Assembly: GCF_000712975.1 (NCBI RefSeq)
Contig: NZ_JHQL01000001.1
Location: 949,352-1,013,351, forward strand
DNA length: 64,000 nucleotides
Source of the DNA: Vreelandella neptunia
GTDB lineage: Bacteria; Pseudomonadota; Gammaproteobacteria; Pseudomonadales; Halomonadaceae
Reading direction: 5' to 3'
A model generated the notes under the pieces. It had not been told where the DNA came from. It ran no database searches and worked only from the letters and a program-made list of their open reading frames with translations. Made by a program: the position numbers and the translations under genes. Of the stretch, positions 35,001-43,967 are shown piece after piece. Each line of letters begins with the position of its first letter. The stretch's first letter is position 1.

Positions 35001-36194
35001 ATGGAACTTGATCCTCGTCGGGTGGCGCTGTTGGTGGCGGCCAATACAGCGCTTGCGCCGTTTGCAATTGATGCTTATTTACCTGCCATGGGGATACTGG
35101 CTGAAAATATCAATGCGAGTATTCATCATACTGAACTCTCTATCAGTATGTTCTTATTTGGTTTTGCAATAGGTCAGCTGTGCTTTGGACCACTGTCAGA
35201 TCGGATTGGGCGTAAGCCTGTTTTACTCAGCGGTTTGGTGGTGTTTATGCTTGCAAGCCTAATGATCACTACCGTGGATAGTTTGTCTTCCTTGTTGGCA
35301 TGGCGATTCATTCAAGCGCTGGGCGGAGGTGCCTGTGTGGTTAACTCGGCAGCGATTGTGCGCGACTGCTTTAGCGGACGTGAAGCCGCTAAGGTCATGT
35401 CAACAATGGCGATGATTATGATGCTAGCACCATTGGTCGCTCCTGCGGTGGGCAGTCTCTTGCTACACGTTGCCGGGTGGTGGTTGATCTTTGTATTTTT
35501 GGCCGCTTATGCAGGATTTTTGCTTTGGCTGTTAGGCACGCGTTTACCCGAGACGCGAGATACGAACCTGCCCGCTGCTTCGCCGCGCCAAGTTATACGT
35601 AACTACGCTAGCGTGCTGCGTCATAAAGAGGGGATGGGCTATATATGCGCCGTCGCAGCCTCATTCGCTGGGCTGTTTGCTTTTGTAACGGCTTCTCCAT
35701 TTTTATACTTAGACTACTTCTCGTTATCGCCTAGCGTTTACCCACTAGTATTTGGCGTCAATGTCCTTGTGATTGCGTTATCTAATCGCGTCAATATTCA
35801 TTTGCTGCGTAAGCGCTCGCCTCAGCAGAATTTAAGACTTGGGTTAACCATTCAGCTCATTGCAGCGCTAGGGCTGGTAACAGTGACAGCCCTTAATCTC
35901 GCGTCGCTTTATGTAGTGGTTCCGCTGATCATGCTGTTTACCGGCATGATTGGCTTGATCACGCCAAATGCCATCTCTGCGCTACTCGATCATTTTGGAC
36001 ATATTAGTGCCACAGCAACTGCCTTGCTGGGCGGCATCCAGTTTAGCTGTGGGGCTATTGCTGGGGTGATGGTGGGTTTATTCCAAGTAGAGCACCTGTG
36101 GCCAATGGTGCTCACAATGTTAGTAGCCGCGCTGCTAGGTAATATCGGCGTTAGAAAACTGACAAGTAAGCCTACGTACGATGTTTCGTACTAA
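35001..36194 (+). CDS. Bcr/CflA family multidrug efflux transporter
   Basis: A 12-helix major facilitator protein of 397 residues. The family signature APFAIDAYLPAMG lies in helix 1 and GPLSDRIGRKPVLLSGL in the helix 2-3 loop, both characteristic of drug:proton antiporters of the Bcr/CflA group (bicyclomycin, chloramphenicol and others). AAGGA lies five bases before ATG 35001. The substrate cannot be read from sequence. The gene is divergent from tal and is followed by another exporter gene 36 nt on. Confidence 0.87.
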   Translation: MELDPRRVALLVAANTALAPFAIDAYLPAMGILAENINASIHHTELSISMFLFGFAIGQLCFGPLSDRIGRKPVLLSGLVVFMLASLMITTVDSLSSLLAWRFIQALGGGACVVNSAAIVRDCFSGREAAKVMSTMAMIMMLAPLVAPAVGSLLLHVAGWWLIFVFLAAYAGFLLWLLGTRLPETRDTNLPAASPRQVIRNYASVLRHKEGMGYICAVAASFAGLFAFVTASPFLYLDYFSLSPSVYPLVFGVNVLVIALSNRVNIHLLRKRSPQQNLRLGLTIQLIAALGLVTVTALNLASLYVVVPLIMLFTGMIGLITPNAISALLDHFGHISATATALLGGIQFSCGAIAGVMVGLFQVEHLWPMVLTMLVAALLGNIGVRKLTSKPTYDVSY

Positions 36195-36230
36195 TGTTGT
36201 TCTGTTGAATGATTCTAGCGTAAGGGCAAG

Positions 36231-36974
36231 ATGGTCGATTTAATGAATAACCTGTTGTCATGGATGGATATGCCGCTTGATATATGGCTTTCTTGCTCAG
36301 CCGTATTGATGCTGGGAGCTTTCGTACAGCGTGCCACAGGCTTCGGTTTAGCAGTGGTAGGGGCGCCGCTACTACTAATGCTAGAGCCACGCTTGGTGCC
36401 GGTTGTTTTAGTGCTGTTTGGATTCACCGTTTCATTACTAATGGTGCGCCACTATTGGCAAGAAGTACGCCTTGATGCGATAGGCGTTGCATTAATTGGC
36501 CGCTTGCCGGGGAACGCATTGGGTATTTGGTTATTGTTGGCTGCTCCGTTAGTAATATTGGAAAAGCTGATCGCTGCTATCGTGCTGTTTGCTGTAGCAG
36601 TAACACTGTTTCGTTTCCATCCCCCTGTGAACCGTGTGACGCTGTTCCTAGCTGGCGTTCTATCAGGTATCTTCGGCACGGTGGCTGCCATCGGTGGCCC
36701 TCCTATTGTCCTGCTAATGCATGGCTTCCCAGCGGATCGTCTACGCGGCAATTTAGCTGCTTTCTTTATTTTGACGTCTCTTTTAACGCTGGCAACGCTA
36801 GGGTTAGCAGGTCAGGTGTCTGCTTGGCATTTTAAATTGGCTTTAACATTTCTACCTGCAGTGCTAGTTGGTAACGCGTTGGCAGATACGATTGCTCATC
36901 GGTTGGATAGGCGATTGTTGCAGGGAGCTTCGCTTGGACTATGCACGCTAGCGGCGTTGGGGCTGTTAATTTAG
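36231..36974 (+). CDS. TauE/SafE family sulfite exporter-like membrane protein
   Basis: A 247-residue protein with about eight membrane helices. The duplicated family pattern is visible as FVQRATGFGLAVVGAPLLLML (about residues 24-44) and LSGIFGTVAAIGGPPIVLLMHGFPADRLRGN (about 144-174). The family moves organic or inorganic sulfur anions and other small acids; the substrate here is unknown. It probably shares a transcript with the MFS gene 36 nt upstream. Confidence 0.85.
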   Translation: MVDLMNNLLSWMDMPLDIWLSCSAVLMLGAFVQRATGFGLAVVGAPLLLMLEPRLVPVVLVLFGFTVSLLMVRHYWQEVRLDAIGVALIGRLPGNALGIWLLLAAPLVILEKLIAAIVLFAVAVTLFRFHPPVNRVTLFLAGVLSGIFGTVAAIGGPPIVLLMHGFPADRLRGNLAAFFILTSLLTLATLGLAGQVSAWHFKLALTFLPAVLVGNALADTIAHRLDRRLLQGASLGLCTLAALGLLI

Positions 36975-37023
36975 TACGGGGTATGCGGTATTTCGGACTA
37001 AAATTTTTCTGTTAAGTCATGCT

Positions 37024-37047
37024 GTGTCACAAAGTTGTCATCGAAGC
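37024..37047 (+). promoter_or_regulatory. Pho box upstream of pstS
   Basis: TGTCA at 37025 and again at 37036, spaced 11 bp, in a TGTCACAAAGT-TGTCATCGAAG direct repeat, the spacing bound by phosphorylated PhoB. It lies about 60 nt before the pstS ATG. Confidence 0.6.
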
Positions 37048-37102
37048 GGTGCAAAGTACGACCTGCGAAGGCCAAAACCTTACATCGACAGGAGTATTTC
37101 GC

Positions 37103-38113
37103 ATGAACCGTATTCTAAAAACGACCGTGATCGCGGCTGCCGTAATGAGCGTTGCCGGTGTTGCCCAGGCACGTGATCAGATCCGTATCGTAGGTTCCAG
37201 TACCGTTTACCCGTTTGCCAGCTACGTTACTGAAGAGTTCGGTGCCACTACCGGTAACCCTACCCCTGTTATTGAATCAACAGGGTCGGGTGGTGGTTTG
37301 CGTCTGTTCTGTAATGGTGTTGGCGAAGGCACGCCCGATATCACCAATGCGTCACGCCGCATGAAATTGGGCGAATTTGAGCGCTGTGAAGAGAATGGCG
37401 TTACCGACATCACCGAAGCTAAAATTGGTTCTGACGGTATCGTACTGGGTCAGTCCAACACAAATGATGTTGTTGACCTGACGCTTGAGCAGATTTTCAT
37501 GGCAGTTGCCGCTCAGGTGCCGGTTGATGGCGAGCTAGTCGACAACCCCTACACTAACTGGAGCGAGATTGACTCATCGCTGCCAGACCGTGAAATCTCT
37601 ATCTATGGTCCGCCCACGACTTCTGGTACCCGTGACGCTTTTGAAGAGCTTGTCATGGAAGTGGCTTCCGAAGAGATGGACGAGTATGAAGAAGCCTACA
37701 CTGAAATTCGTTCTGACGGTGTTTATATCGACGCTGGTGAGAACGATAACCTGATCGTTCAGCGCTTAAGCGAAGACACCGGCGCAATGGGCATCTTTGG
37801 CTACTCTTTCCTTGAAGAGAATACCGATACGCTGAACGGTGCCACCATTGGCGGCGTTGAGCCAACGCCAGAGGCTATTAGCTCGGGTGATTATCCTGTT
37901 TCGCGTTCAATGTGGTTCTACGTCAAGAACCAGCACGCTGAAGAAGTACCGCCGATGTACGACTACGCCGACATGTTTATGAGCGAAATGATGATTGGCA
38001 GTGACGGCTATCTTCGCGATATCGGCTTGATCGTACTGCCGGAAGAAGAGCGTGAAGAGTGGCGTCAAGCGGTTGCTGATCGCACTACAATGTCAGCAGA
38101 CGTTCTTAAGTAA
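37103..38113 (+). CDS. pstS: Phosphate-binding protein PstS
   Basis: Periplasmic phosphate receptor of the high-affinity Pst ABC transporter. The 336-residue precursor has a signal peptide (about residues 1-23, cleavage after AQA), then DQIRIVGSSTVYPFASYVTEEF, where the SST motif binds phosphate. ESTGSGGGLRLFC and GPPTTSGTRDAFEEL complete the site. The mature protein is rich in Asp and Glu, common in halophile exoproteins. AGGAG lies eight bases before ATG 37103. A Pho box precedes and a terminator follows, which would raise pstS over pstCAB. Confidence 0.94.
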   Translation: MNRILKTTVIAAAVMSVAGVAQARDQIRIVGSSTVYPFASYVTEEFGATTGNPTPVIESTGSGGGLRLFCNGVGEGTPDITNASRRMKLGEFERCEENGVTDITEAKIGSDGIVLGQSNTNDVVDLTLEQIFMAVAAQVPVDGELVDNPYTNWSEIDSSLPDREISIYGPPTTSGTRDAFEELVMEVASEEMDEYEEAYTEIRSDGVYIDAGENDNLIVQRLSEDTGAMGIFGYSFLEENTDTLNGATIGGVEPTPEAISSGDYPVSRSMWFYVKNQHAEEVPPMYDYADMFMSEMMIGSDGYLRDIGLIVLPEEEREEWRQAVADRTTMSADVLK

Positions 38114-38136
38114 GTCGCTGAGTTAGAAATGAAAAT

Positions 38137-38172
38137 GGTCGGCAGCGAAAGCTGTCGGCCTTTCGTTTTATG
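38137..38172 (+). terminator. Hairpin after pstS
   Basis: GGTCGGCAGC and GCTGTCGGCC pair (two G-U) around a GAAA tetraloop, followed by TTTCGTTTT. Confidence 0.65.
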
Positions 38173-38188
38173 ACGGCGAATATTGGCC

Positions 38189-38211
38189 TCTGTCACATTG
38201 TTGTAATGTTT
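38189..38211 (+). promoter_or_regulatory. Second Pho box, upstream of pstC
   Basis: CTGTCAC (38190) and TTGTAAT (38201) are 11 bp apart, matching two half-sites of a PhoB box about 60 nt before pstC. Together with the pstS terminator this suggests a separate phosphate-controlled promoter for pstCAB. Confidence 0.5.
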
Positions 38212-38265
38212 TTACCCCAAAGTAGTCGTCAATACGATTTCATTAAGTAATGCGAGAGAAATTCG

Positions 38266-39516
38266 ATGCAGACTAACCAGCTTCTTCTGATTTTTTGCGG
38301 TGCGTTACTACTGCTGGGGCTGCTAGCGTTTTTTGCTGGCCGTTCAAAAGCCACCCGGTTACGCAGTGCGGGTACGGCGATGTTTGCTCAGCCAGATCAA
38401 TACGCCTGGTTTACCGTGCTCTCAACTGCCGGTCCAGCTGTACTAGTGAGTACGTTGGGGGCTTTTGTACTGCTTTTAATGGGCGCTGATATTCCTACGC
38501 TCTATTTATTGTCCGCGAGTTTGGTGATTGCAGCCATAGGGCTGATGGTAAGTCTTAACCAAGTTAAACCTGATTTTCACGCCCGGCAGGCCATTGAGCG
38601 GGTCATTCGCATGGTCTTGGCCGGAGCAGCGTTAATCTCGATTTTCACTACGTTTGGTATTTTGTTCTCGATTATTTCCGAGGCGCTGCGTTTTTTCCAA
38701 ATGCACAGCTTTTGGGAATTCATTACCGGCACTACTTGGAATCCAGGCGCGAGCTTTTTAGCGTCAGCGGGTCGTGGCGATGGTAGTGGGGCTGAGTTTG
38801 GCTCGATACCGCTATTTGCCGGTACCTTTATGATTACCGCTATCGCTATGCTGGTCGCTGTTCCTATCGGCCTGCTCTCCGCGATTTACATGTCGGAGTT
38901 CGCCCCTCAGCGCGTGCGCACTGTCGCTAAACCAGTACTGGAAGTGCTCGCGGGAATTCCTACCGTGGTTTACGGCTTTTTTGCCGCGATTACGGTAGCG
39001 CCCATTATTGTCAATATCGCCGGATTTTTTGGGCTCGATGCTTCTTACAATAACGCAGTCGCCCCAGGTGTCGTAATGGGTATCATGATTATCCCGTTTA
39101 TCTCGTCGCTGTCTGACGATGTGATTAATTCTGTGCCCGATAGTATGCGCCAAGGGTCGCTGGCATTAGGCATGACCAAAGGTGAAACCATTCGAGACGT
39201 GGTCATTCCTGCTGCTCTGCCCGGGATTATTTCGGCGGCACTCTTGGGTATGTCACGAGCGCTAGGCGAAACCATGATTGTGGTGATGGCAGCAGGTATG
39301 CGGCCCAATCTCACCGCTAATCCGCTGGAAGATATGACCACGGTGACCGTGCGAATTGTGGCGGCTTTAACAGGGGACCAAGAGTTTGAAAGCGCTGAAA
39401 CCTTGTCGGCCTTTGCCCTTGGGCTTGTGCTGTTTGCGGTAACGCTCGCGCTGAACCTGGTGTCCGTACTAATGATCCGTCGTTTCCGCGAAAAATACCG
39501 CGTGAATAACCTGTAA
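38266..39516 (+). CDS. pstC: Phosphate ABC transporter permease PstC
   Basis: Inner-membrane permease subunit. The 416-residue protein has two extra N-terminal membrane helices (about residues 5-25 and 50-100), then the conventional six-helix permease core. This includes GSIPLFAGTFMITAIAMLVAVPIGLLSAIYMSEFA and the cytoplasmic EAA-type loop (SMRQGSLALGMTKGETIRDVVIPAALPGI, about 297-325) that contacts PstB. It is longer than the E. coli protein (about 319) but like those of other marine gammaproteobacteria. The next gene, pstA, starts 18 nt on. Confidence 0.93.
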   Translation: MQTNQLLLIFCGALLLLGLLAFFAGRSKATRLRSAGTAMFAQPDQYAWFTVLSTAGPAVLVSTLGAFVLLLMGADIPTLYLLSASLVIAAIGLMVSLNQVKPDFHARQAIERVIRMVLAGAALISIFTTFGILFSIISEALRFFQMHSFWEFITGTTWNPGASFLASAGRGDGSGAEFGSIPLFAGTFMITAIAMLVAVPIGLLSAIYMSEFAPQRVRTVAKPVLEVLAGIPTVVYGFFAAITVAPIIVNIAGFFGLDASYNNAVAPGVVMGIMIIPFISSLSDDVINSVPDSMRQGSLALGMTKGETIRDVVIPAALPGIISAALLGMSRALGETMIVVMAAGMRPNLTANPLEDMTTVTVRIVAALTGDQEFESAETLSAFALGLVLFAVTLALNLVSVLMIRRFREKYRVNNL

Positions 39517-39534
39517 CGCTGAGGAACTGTTTCG

Positions 39535-40701
39535 ATGAGCCATACTTTTGACGAAATCAGCCAGCAGCTAAAGCGGCGTCACCGTAAGTCTGCCCGCCTT
39601 AAATGGATCTCGATGGGATCGTTGGGCTTGGCAGGCCTGTTTCTGGTGCTCTTCTTTGCTGACATGCTGAGCAAAGGCTTACCAGCCTTTCAACAGGCGT
39701 ACGTTCTGACCGAGTTGAATTATACAGAAGAGGCTTCCACCGATGCCCGTCAGGCTATTGCCGAAGACCTAGTGCCATTGGTAAGTCGTACTGAATTGCG
39801 CACTATCCCTCTTCAGATGCGCAATGATCCAAGCATGCTCGGTACCACCGAAGAAAGATGGCTATTAATTAATAGTGAAGCTGATCAGTATATTAAAGGG
39901 CATCGCCACCGTCTAAACGAAGAGGAACAGGCCGCTATAGACGAGCGACTGGAGTCGGGCCAAGTGAGCTTGCGCTTCAATACCACCTTTTTTGGATCCG
40001 GTGATTCAAAAATCGCTGAGAACGCAGGTATCCTTTCAGCCGTGGTCGGCACCGTAATGACGATGATCGTAACGCTATTAATCTCGTTTCCTATCGGGGT
40101 AATGACCGCCGTTTATTTAGAAGAGTTTGCGCCGGATAACCGCTTCACCCAGGCAATTGAAATCAACATCAATAACCTGGCCGCAATCCCGTCGATCCTA
40201 TTTGGTTTGCTGGGCTTAGCGATCTTTATCAACTTTTTCGGGGTTCCGCGTTCGTCGCCGTTGGCCGGTGGTATGACGCTAGCACTGATGACGTTGCCAG
40301 TTATTATTATCTCGACGCGAACCGCGTTGCGTAGCGTACCAGATTCTATTCGCCATGCTGCCTTTGGGGTGGGGTGTTCGCGCTGGCAAGTCGTACGCGA
40401 TCACGTTTTGCCTTTGGCAATGCCGGGCATTATGACCGGCTCCATCATCGGGCTTGCTCAGGCGATGGGTGAAACAGCACCGCTGATTATTGTCGGTATG
40501 GTGGCATTTATTCCTGATGTCGGTGCGTCCTTTACTGAAGCGGCCACCGTTATGCCTGCGCAAATATTTACTTGGTCAGGTGAGCCTGAGCAGGCGTTTG
40601 TGGAAAAAACAGCCGGCGGTATTTTGGTGCTACTCACCATACTCATCTCACTCAACGCCTTTGCCGTTGTGTTACGTAAGAAATTTGAGCGTCGCTGGTA
40701 G
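39535..40701 (+). CDS. pstA: Phosphate ABC transporter permease PstA
   Basis: Second permease subunit of the Pst transporter. The 388-residue protein has one N-terminal helix (about 25-48), a soluble periplasmic insert of about 100 residues (about 50-150) and the six-helix core. In it are ISFPIGVMTAVYLEEFAPDN, SILFGLLGLAIF and the EAA-type loop SIRHAAFGVGCSRWQVVRDHVLPLAMPGI (about 267-295). GAGGAA lies before the ATG. It ends 18 nt before pstB. Confidence 0.93.
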   Translation: MSHTFDEISQQLKRRHRKSARLKWISMGSLGLAGLFLVLFFADMLSKGLPAFQQAYVLTELNYTEEASTDARQAIAEDLVPLVSRTELRTIPLQMRNDPSMLGTTEERWLLINSEADQYIKGHRHRLNEEEQAAIDERLESGQVSLRFNTTFFGSGDSKIAENAGILSAVVGTVMTMIVTLLISFPIGVMTAVYLEEFAPDNRFTQAIEININNLAAIPSILFGLLGLAIFINFFGVPRSSPLAGGMTLALMTLPVIIISTRTALRSVPDSIRHAAFGVGCSRWQVVRDHVLPLAMPGIMTGSIIGLAQAMGETAPLIIVGMVAFIPDVGASFTEAATVMPAQIFTWSGEPEQAFVEKTAGGILVLLTILISLNAFAVVLRKKFERRW

Positions 40702-40719
40702 GCCAGCGCGATAGAGGAC

Positions 40720-41565
40720 ATGACTATGAATAGCCAAGCACCCGTTATGAATCAGCAGCATGCACCAGACGTTGGTCAGCCCTATACACGTAACGAGCAA
40801 GCGTGCCACGACCTCAGTATTCGCGTTCGCGACCTCAACCTGTGGTACGGCAAGAGCCAAGCCCTGAAAGGTCTAAACATCGACCTGTTCCAGAAGAACG
40901 TGACCGCGCTGATTGGCCCTTCGGGATGCGGTAAGTCGACCTTTTTGCGCTGCTTAAACCGCATGAATGACTTGATCCCTAGCGTCCATACAGAAGGCTT
41001 GGTCGAAATGGACGGCCGTGATGTGAACGCTGCAAAAATGGATGAAGTGGCGCTACGCCGCCGGGTAGGGATGGTGTTCCAGAAGCCGAATCCTTTTCCT
41101 AAGTCGATCTACGAAAATATTGCTTACGCACCGCGCATGCATGACTTAGTAAGTCGTAAAGCAGATCAAGATGAGCTTGTTGAGAAAGCGTTGCGCGATG
41201 CAGGCCTATGGAATGAAGTGAAGGATAAGCTACAGGAACCAGGTACTTCCTTGTCCGGTGGTCAGCAACAGCGCCTGTGTATTGCACGAGCAATTGCGGT
41301 TCAGCCGGATGTCATTTTAATGGATGAACCTACTTCTGCGTTAGATCCGATCTCTACAGCAACGATTGAAGATCTGATGGATAAACTGAAAGAGCAGTTC
41401 ACCATCGTGACAGTCACGCATAATATGCAGCAGGCTGCACGGGTAGCTGACTACACGGCGTTTTTCCATTTAGGGGAAATCATCGAGTACAACGATACCA
41501 AAGTAATGTTCTCAACCCCTGCACAGAAGAAAACCGAAGACTATATCTCTGGTCGCTACGGTTAA
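40720..41565 (+). CDS. pstB: Phosphate ABC transporter ATP-binding protein PstB
   Basis: ATPase of the Pst transporter. The 281-residue protein has an extended N-terminus of about 30 residues before the ABC domain, Walker [10 protein letters not shown] (about residues 66-74), the signature LSGGQQQR (about 174-181), Walker [13 protein letters not shown] and the switch histidine in [12 protein letters not shown] 40720 and ATG 40726 are both possible starts. Usually phoU follows; here the operon ends with a terminator and the arsenic genes begin, so phoU must be elsewhere or missing. Confidence 0.95.
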   Translation: MTMNSQAPVMNQQHAPDVGQPYTRNEQACHDLSIRVRDLNLWYGKSQALKGLNIDLFQKNVTALIGPSGCGKSTFLRCLNRMNDLIPSVHTEGLVEMDGRDVNAAKMDEVALRRRVGMVFQKPNPFPKSIYENIAYAPRMHDLVSRKADQDELVEKALRDAGLWNEVKDKLQEPGTSLSGGQQQRLCIARAIAVQPDVILMDEPTSALDPISTATIEDLMDKLKEQFTIVTVTHNMQQAARVADYTAFFHLGEIIEYNDTKVMFSTPAQKKTEDYISGRYG

Positions 41566-41573
41566 CTAAGTAC

Positions 41574-41618
41574 TGCCTGCAAGCTAGCGCTAAGCTAACC
41601 TGCAGGCATTTTTTTAGT
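41574..41618 (+). terminator. Terminator after pstB
   Basis: TGCCTGCA and TGCAGGCA form the outer stem around an inner hairpin, followed by eight T. It lies 9 nt after pstB and about 6 bp before the first arsenic operator. Confidence 0.75.
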
Positions 41619-41623
41619 TTTTT

Positions 41624-41646
41624 ATATATGTTTTTTCGTATGTTTG
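41624..41646. promoter_or_regulatory. Arsenic-island operator 1, before gapdh-arsJ
   Basis: ATATATG-N6-CGTATGT, an imperfect palindrome. The same element occurs at 46831 and 49724, before the other island transcription units. The shared position and similarity suggest an ArsR-type repressor site. Confidence 0.6.
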
Positions 41647-41722
41647 CATTACGATTTTTGTACTGTTCACCTATTCGCTTATCTAGCCATTCATCCATAT
41701 GTTTAACTAAACAGGAGGCCTC

Positions 41723-42751
41723 ATGGCATTACGTATTGGTATTAACGGGTTTGGTCGTATTGGTCGGCTGGCGCTGCGCAGTCTCTGGGCTGGGGTTGAA
41801 ACTGGGGCGGTAGAACTTATCCGTATTAATGACCCGGGTGGCGATGCGGCAACGTTTGCCCACCTGCTTGAATTTGACTCGGTACATGGTCACTGGTCGC
41901 CTGGTAATGGGATCACCACCTCTAACAATACGATTGTTTTAGATGGTAAATCTGTTTCATTTAGTGCCAATAAAATGATTGCTGACAGTGACTGGTCAGC
42001 GTGTGACGTGGTCATTGAGTGCTCGGGTAAAATGAAAGAAACCGCCACACTTCAAGCATACCTTGACCAAGGGGTTGCGCGGGTGGTGGTGAGTGCACCA
42101 ATTAAAGATGCTAGCGTGCTGAACGTGGTGGTAGGCGTTAATGATCACCTTTACGATCCTGCTCAGCATCGAATTGTGACCGCCGCTAGTTGTACCACTA
42201 ACTGCTTGGCACCGGTGGTGAAAGTGATTCAGGAAACCTTTGGCATTCGCCATGGCTCGATGACCACGGTACACGACATTACCAACACTCAAACCATTCT
42301 GGATGCGCCGCATAGAGACCTGCGTCGTGCTCGCGCTTGTGGCATGAGTCTGATTCCGACAACGACCGGCTCTGCGAAAGCGATCACCGCAATTTTCCCC
42401 GAGCTGGAAGGCAAGCTAAATGGTCATGCCATTCGCGTGCCGCTGGCCAACGCATCGCTCACTGATATGGTGTTTGAGCTTGAGCGCGCGGTCACGGCGG
42501 AAGAAGTTAATCTAGCGCTGAAGACGGCCGCGGAGGGAGAGCTTGTCGGTATTTTGGGTTATGAAGAACGCCCGCTGGTATCGATTGATTATCGCACTGA
42601 CCCACGCAGCTCCATTATCGATGCGCTTTCCACCATGGTCGTCAACGGCACCCAGCTTAAGCTTTACGCCTGGTATGACAACGAGTGGGGTTATGCCAAC
42701 CGTACCGCTGAACTCGCTATGAAAGTGGGTGGAGCCGATGGGGGTGAGTGA
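41723..42751 (+). CDS. ArsJ-associated glyceraldehyde-3-phosphate dehydrogenase
   Basis: A 342-residue type I GAPDH with the NAD-binding INGFGRIGR (residues 7-15), catalytic cysteine in [12 protein letters not shown] (about 153-164) and WYDNEWGY near the end. Its overlap with arsJ marks it as the dedicated arsenic form. It joins arsenate instead of phosphate to glyceraldehyde 3-phosphate, giving 1-arseno-3-phosphoglycerate, which ArsJ then exports. AGGAGG lies six bases before the ATG. Being under the island operator and not beside pgk or fba supports a detoxification role over a glycolytic one. Confidence 0.88.
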   Translation: MALRIGINGFGRIGRLALRSLWAGVETGAVELIRINDPGGDAATFAHLLEFDSVHGHWSPGNGITTSNNTIVLDGKSVSFSANKMIADSDWSACDVVIECSGKMKETATLQAYLDQGVARVVVSAPIKDASVLNVVVGVNDHLYDPAQHRIVTAASCTTNCLAPVVKVIQETFGIRHGSMTTVHDITNTQTILDAPHRDLRRARACGMSLIPTTTGSAKAITAIFPELEGKLNGHAIRVPLANASLTDMVFELERAVTAEEVNLALKTAAEGELVGILGYEERPLVSIDYRTDPRSSIIDALSTMVVNGTQLKLYAWYDNEWGYANRTAELAMKVGGADGGE

Positions 42752-43967
42752 TTCCCTGCTGAGCCGGGTTCGAGCGCTGCCTTTCGAGGTGCGCCAATAC
42801 ATGCTAATCACCGGTAACTACTGGGCATTTACCATTACCGATGGCGCGCTGCGCATGTTGGTAGTGATGTATTTTCACCAGTTGGGCTACTCGCCGCTGC
42901 AAATTGCCATGCTGTTTCTGTTCTACGAAGCCTTTGGCGTAGTGACCAACTTGGTGGGCGGCTGGCTGGGTGCGCGGTTAGGCTTGAACCGCACGATGAA
43001 TGTGGGGCTTGGGTTGCAAATTATCGCCCTTGCTATGCTGATGGTGCCCGCAGGAATGCTTACGGTTGTTTGGGTCATGGCGGCTCAGGCGTTGTCTGGG
43101 ATCGCCAAAGACCTAAACAAAATGAGCGCTAAAAGTGCGGTTAAAGTGCTGGTACCTAAAGAGAGTGCCAATGCCAATAGCGCGCTTTACCGTTGGGTAG
43201 CGATGCTGACCGGCTCTAAAAATGCATTGAAAGGTCTCGGCTTTTTTATTGGCGGGGTGTTGCTAACGCTGATTGGTTTCCGTGGTGCGGTGATTGCCAT
43301 GGCGGTGATGCTTAGTGGGGTGCTCTTACTCTCTTTTTGGCGCTTGAAGGCTGATTTAGGGCGCCAGAAGGTAAAGCCTAAGTTTTCGGAAATTTTCTCC
43401 AAGTCCCGCGCGATTAATGTGCTTTCAGCGGCGCGTTTTTGCCTGTTTGCATCAAGGGATGTCTGGTTCGTAGTGGCGTTGCCGGTGTTTTTATATGACC
43501 AGCACGGCTGGACCCACTGGACGGTGGGGGGATTACTGGCAGCATGGATTATTGGCTACGGCGGGGTCCAAACCCAGGCACCTAAGCTAACTCGGCTGAT
43601 TAAGGGGGATGCTCGCGCGCTAACCGCAGGCTGGGCAGCTGCTCTAGCAGTGTTGGCAATTTTATTGGCGTTGCTACCGCTAGAGCAGGTGGCTTGGCTA
43701 GTGGTCGGGCTTTTAGCGTTTGGTGTGCTGTTTGCGATTAATTCCAGCTGGCACAGTTACCTGATCGTTCATTATGCCCGTGCCGATGGCGTCTCGATGG
43801 ACGTTGGCTTCTACTATATGGCCAATGCCATGGGGCGGTTGGTGGGAACCTTGCTATCAGGCTGGCTATATATGGCGTATGGGCTGAGTGCCTGTCTTTG
43901 GGTATCGGCGGCCTTAGTGGCAGCCAGTTCATTGATGGCACTGGCGTTGCCTAAACAAACCGCATGA
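42744..43967 (+). CDS. arsJ: Organoarsenical efflux transporter ArsJ
   Basis: Major facilitator permease that exports 1-arseno-3-phosphoglycerate, which then breaks down outside to arsenate. The 407-residue protein shows the ArsJ-type start [50 protein letters not shown], about 12 helices, and the [15 protein letters not shown] loop. GTG 42744 is preferred because GGAG lies nine bases ahead, while for ATG 42738 the same site is only three bases away. It overlaps the GAPDH gene by eight bases and the next MFS gene by four. Confidence 0.88.
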   Translation: MSDSLLSRVRALPFEVRQYMLITGNYWAFTITDGALRMLVVMYFHQLGYSPLQIAMLFLFYEAFGVVTNLVGGWLGARLGLNRTMNVGLGLQIIALAMLMVPAGMLTVVWVMAAQALSGIAKDLNKMSAKSAVKVLVPKESANANSALYRWVAMLTGSKNALKGLGFFIGGVLLTLIGFRGAVIAMAVMLSGVLLLSFWRLKADLGRQKVKPKFSEIFSKSRAINVLSAARFCLFASRDVWFVVALPVFLYDQHGWTHWTVGGLLAAWIIGYGGVQTQAPKLTRLIKGDARALTAGWAAALAVLAILLALLPLEQVAWLVVGLLAFGVLFAINSSWHSYLIVHYARADGVSMDVGFYYMANAMGRLVGTLLSGWLYMAYGLSACLWVSAALVAASSLMALALPKQTA

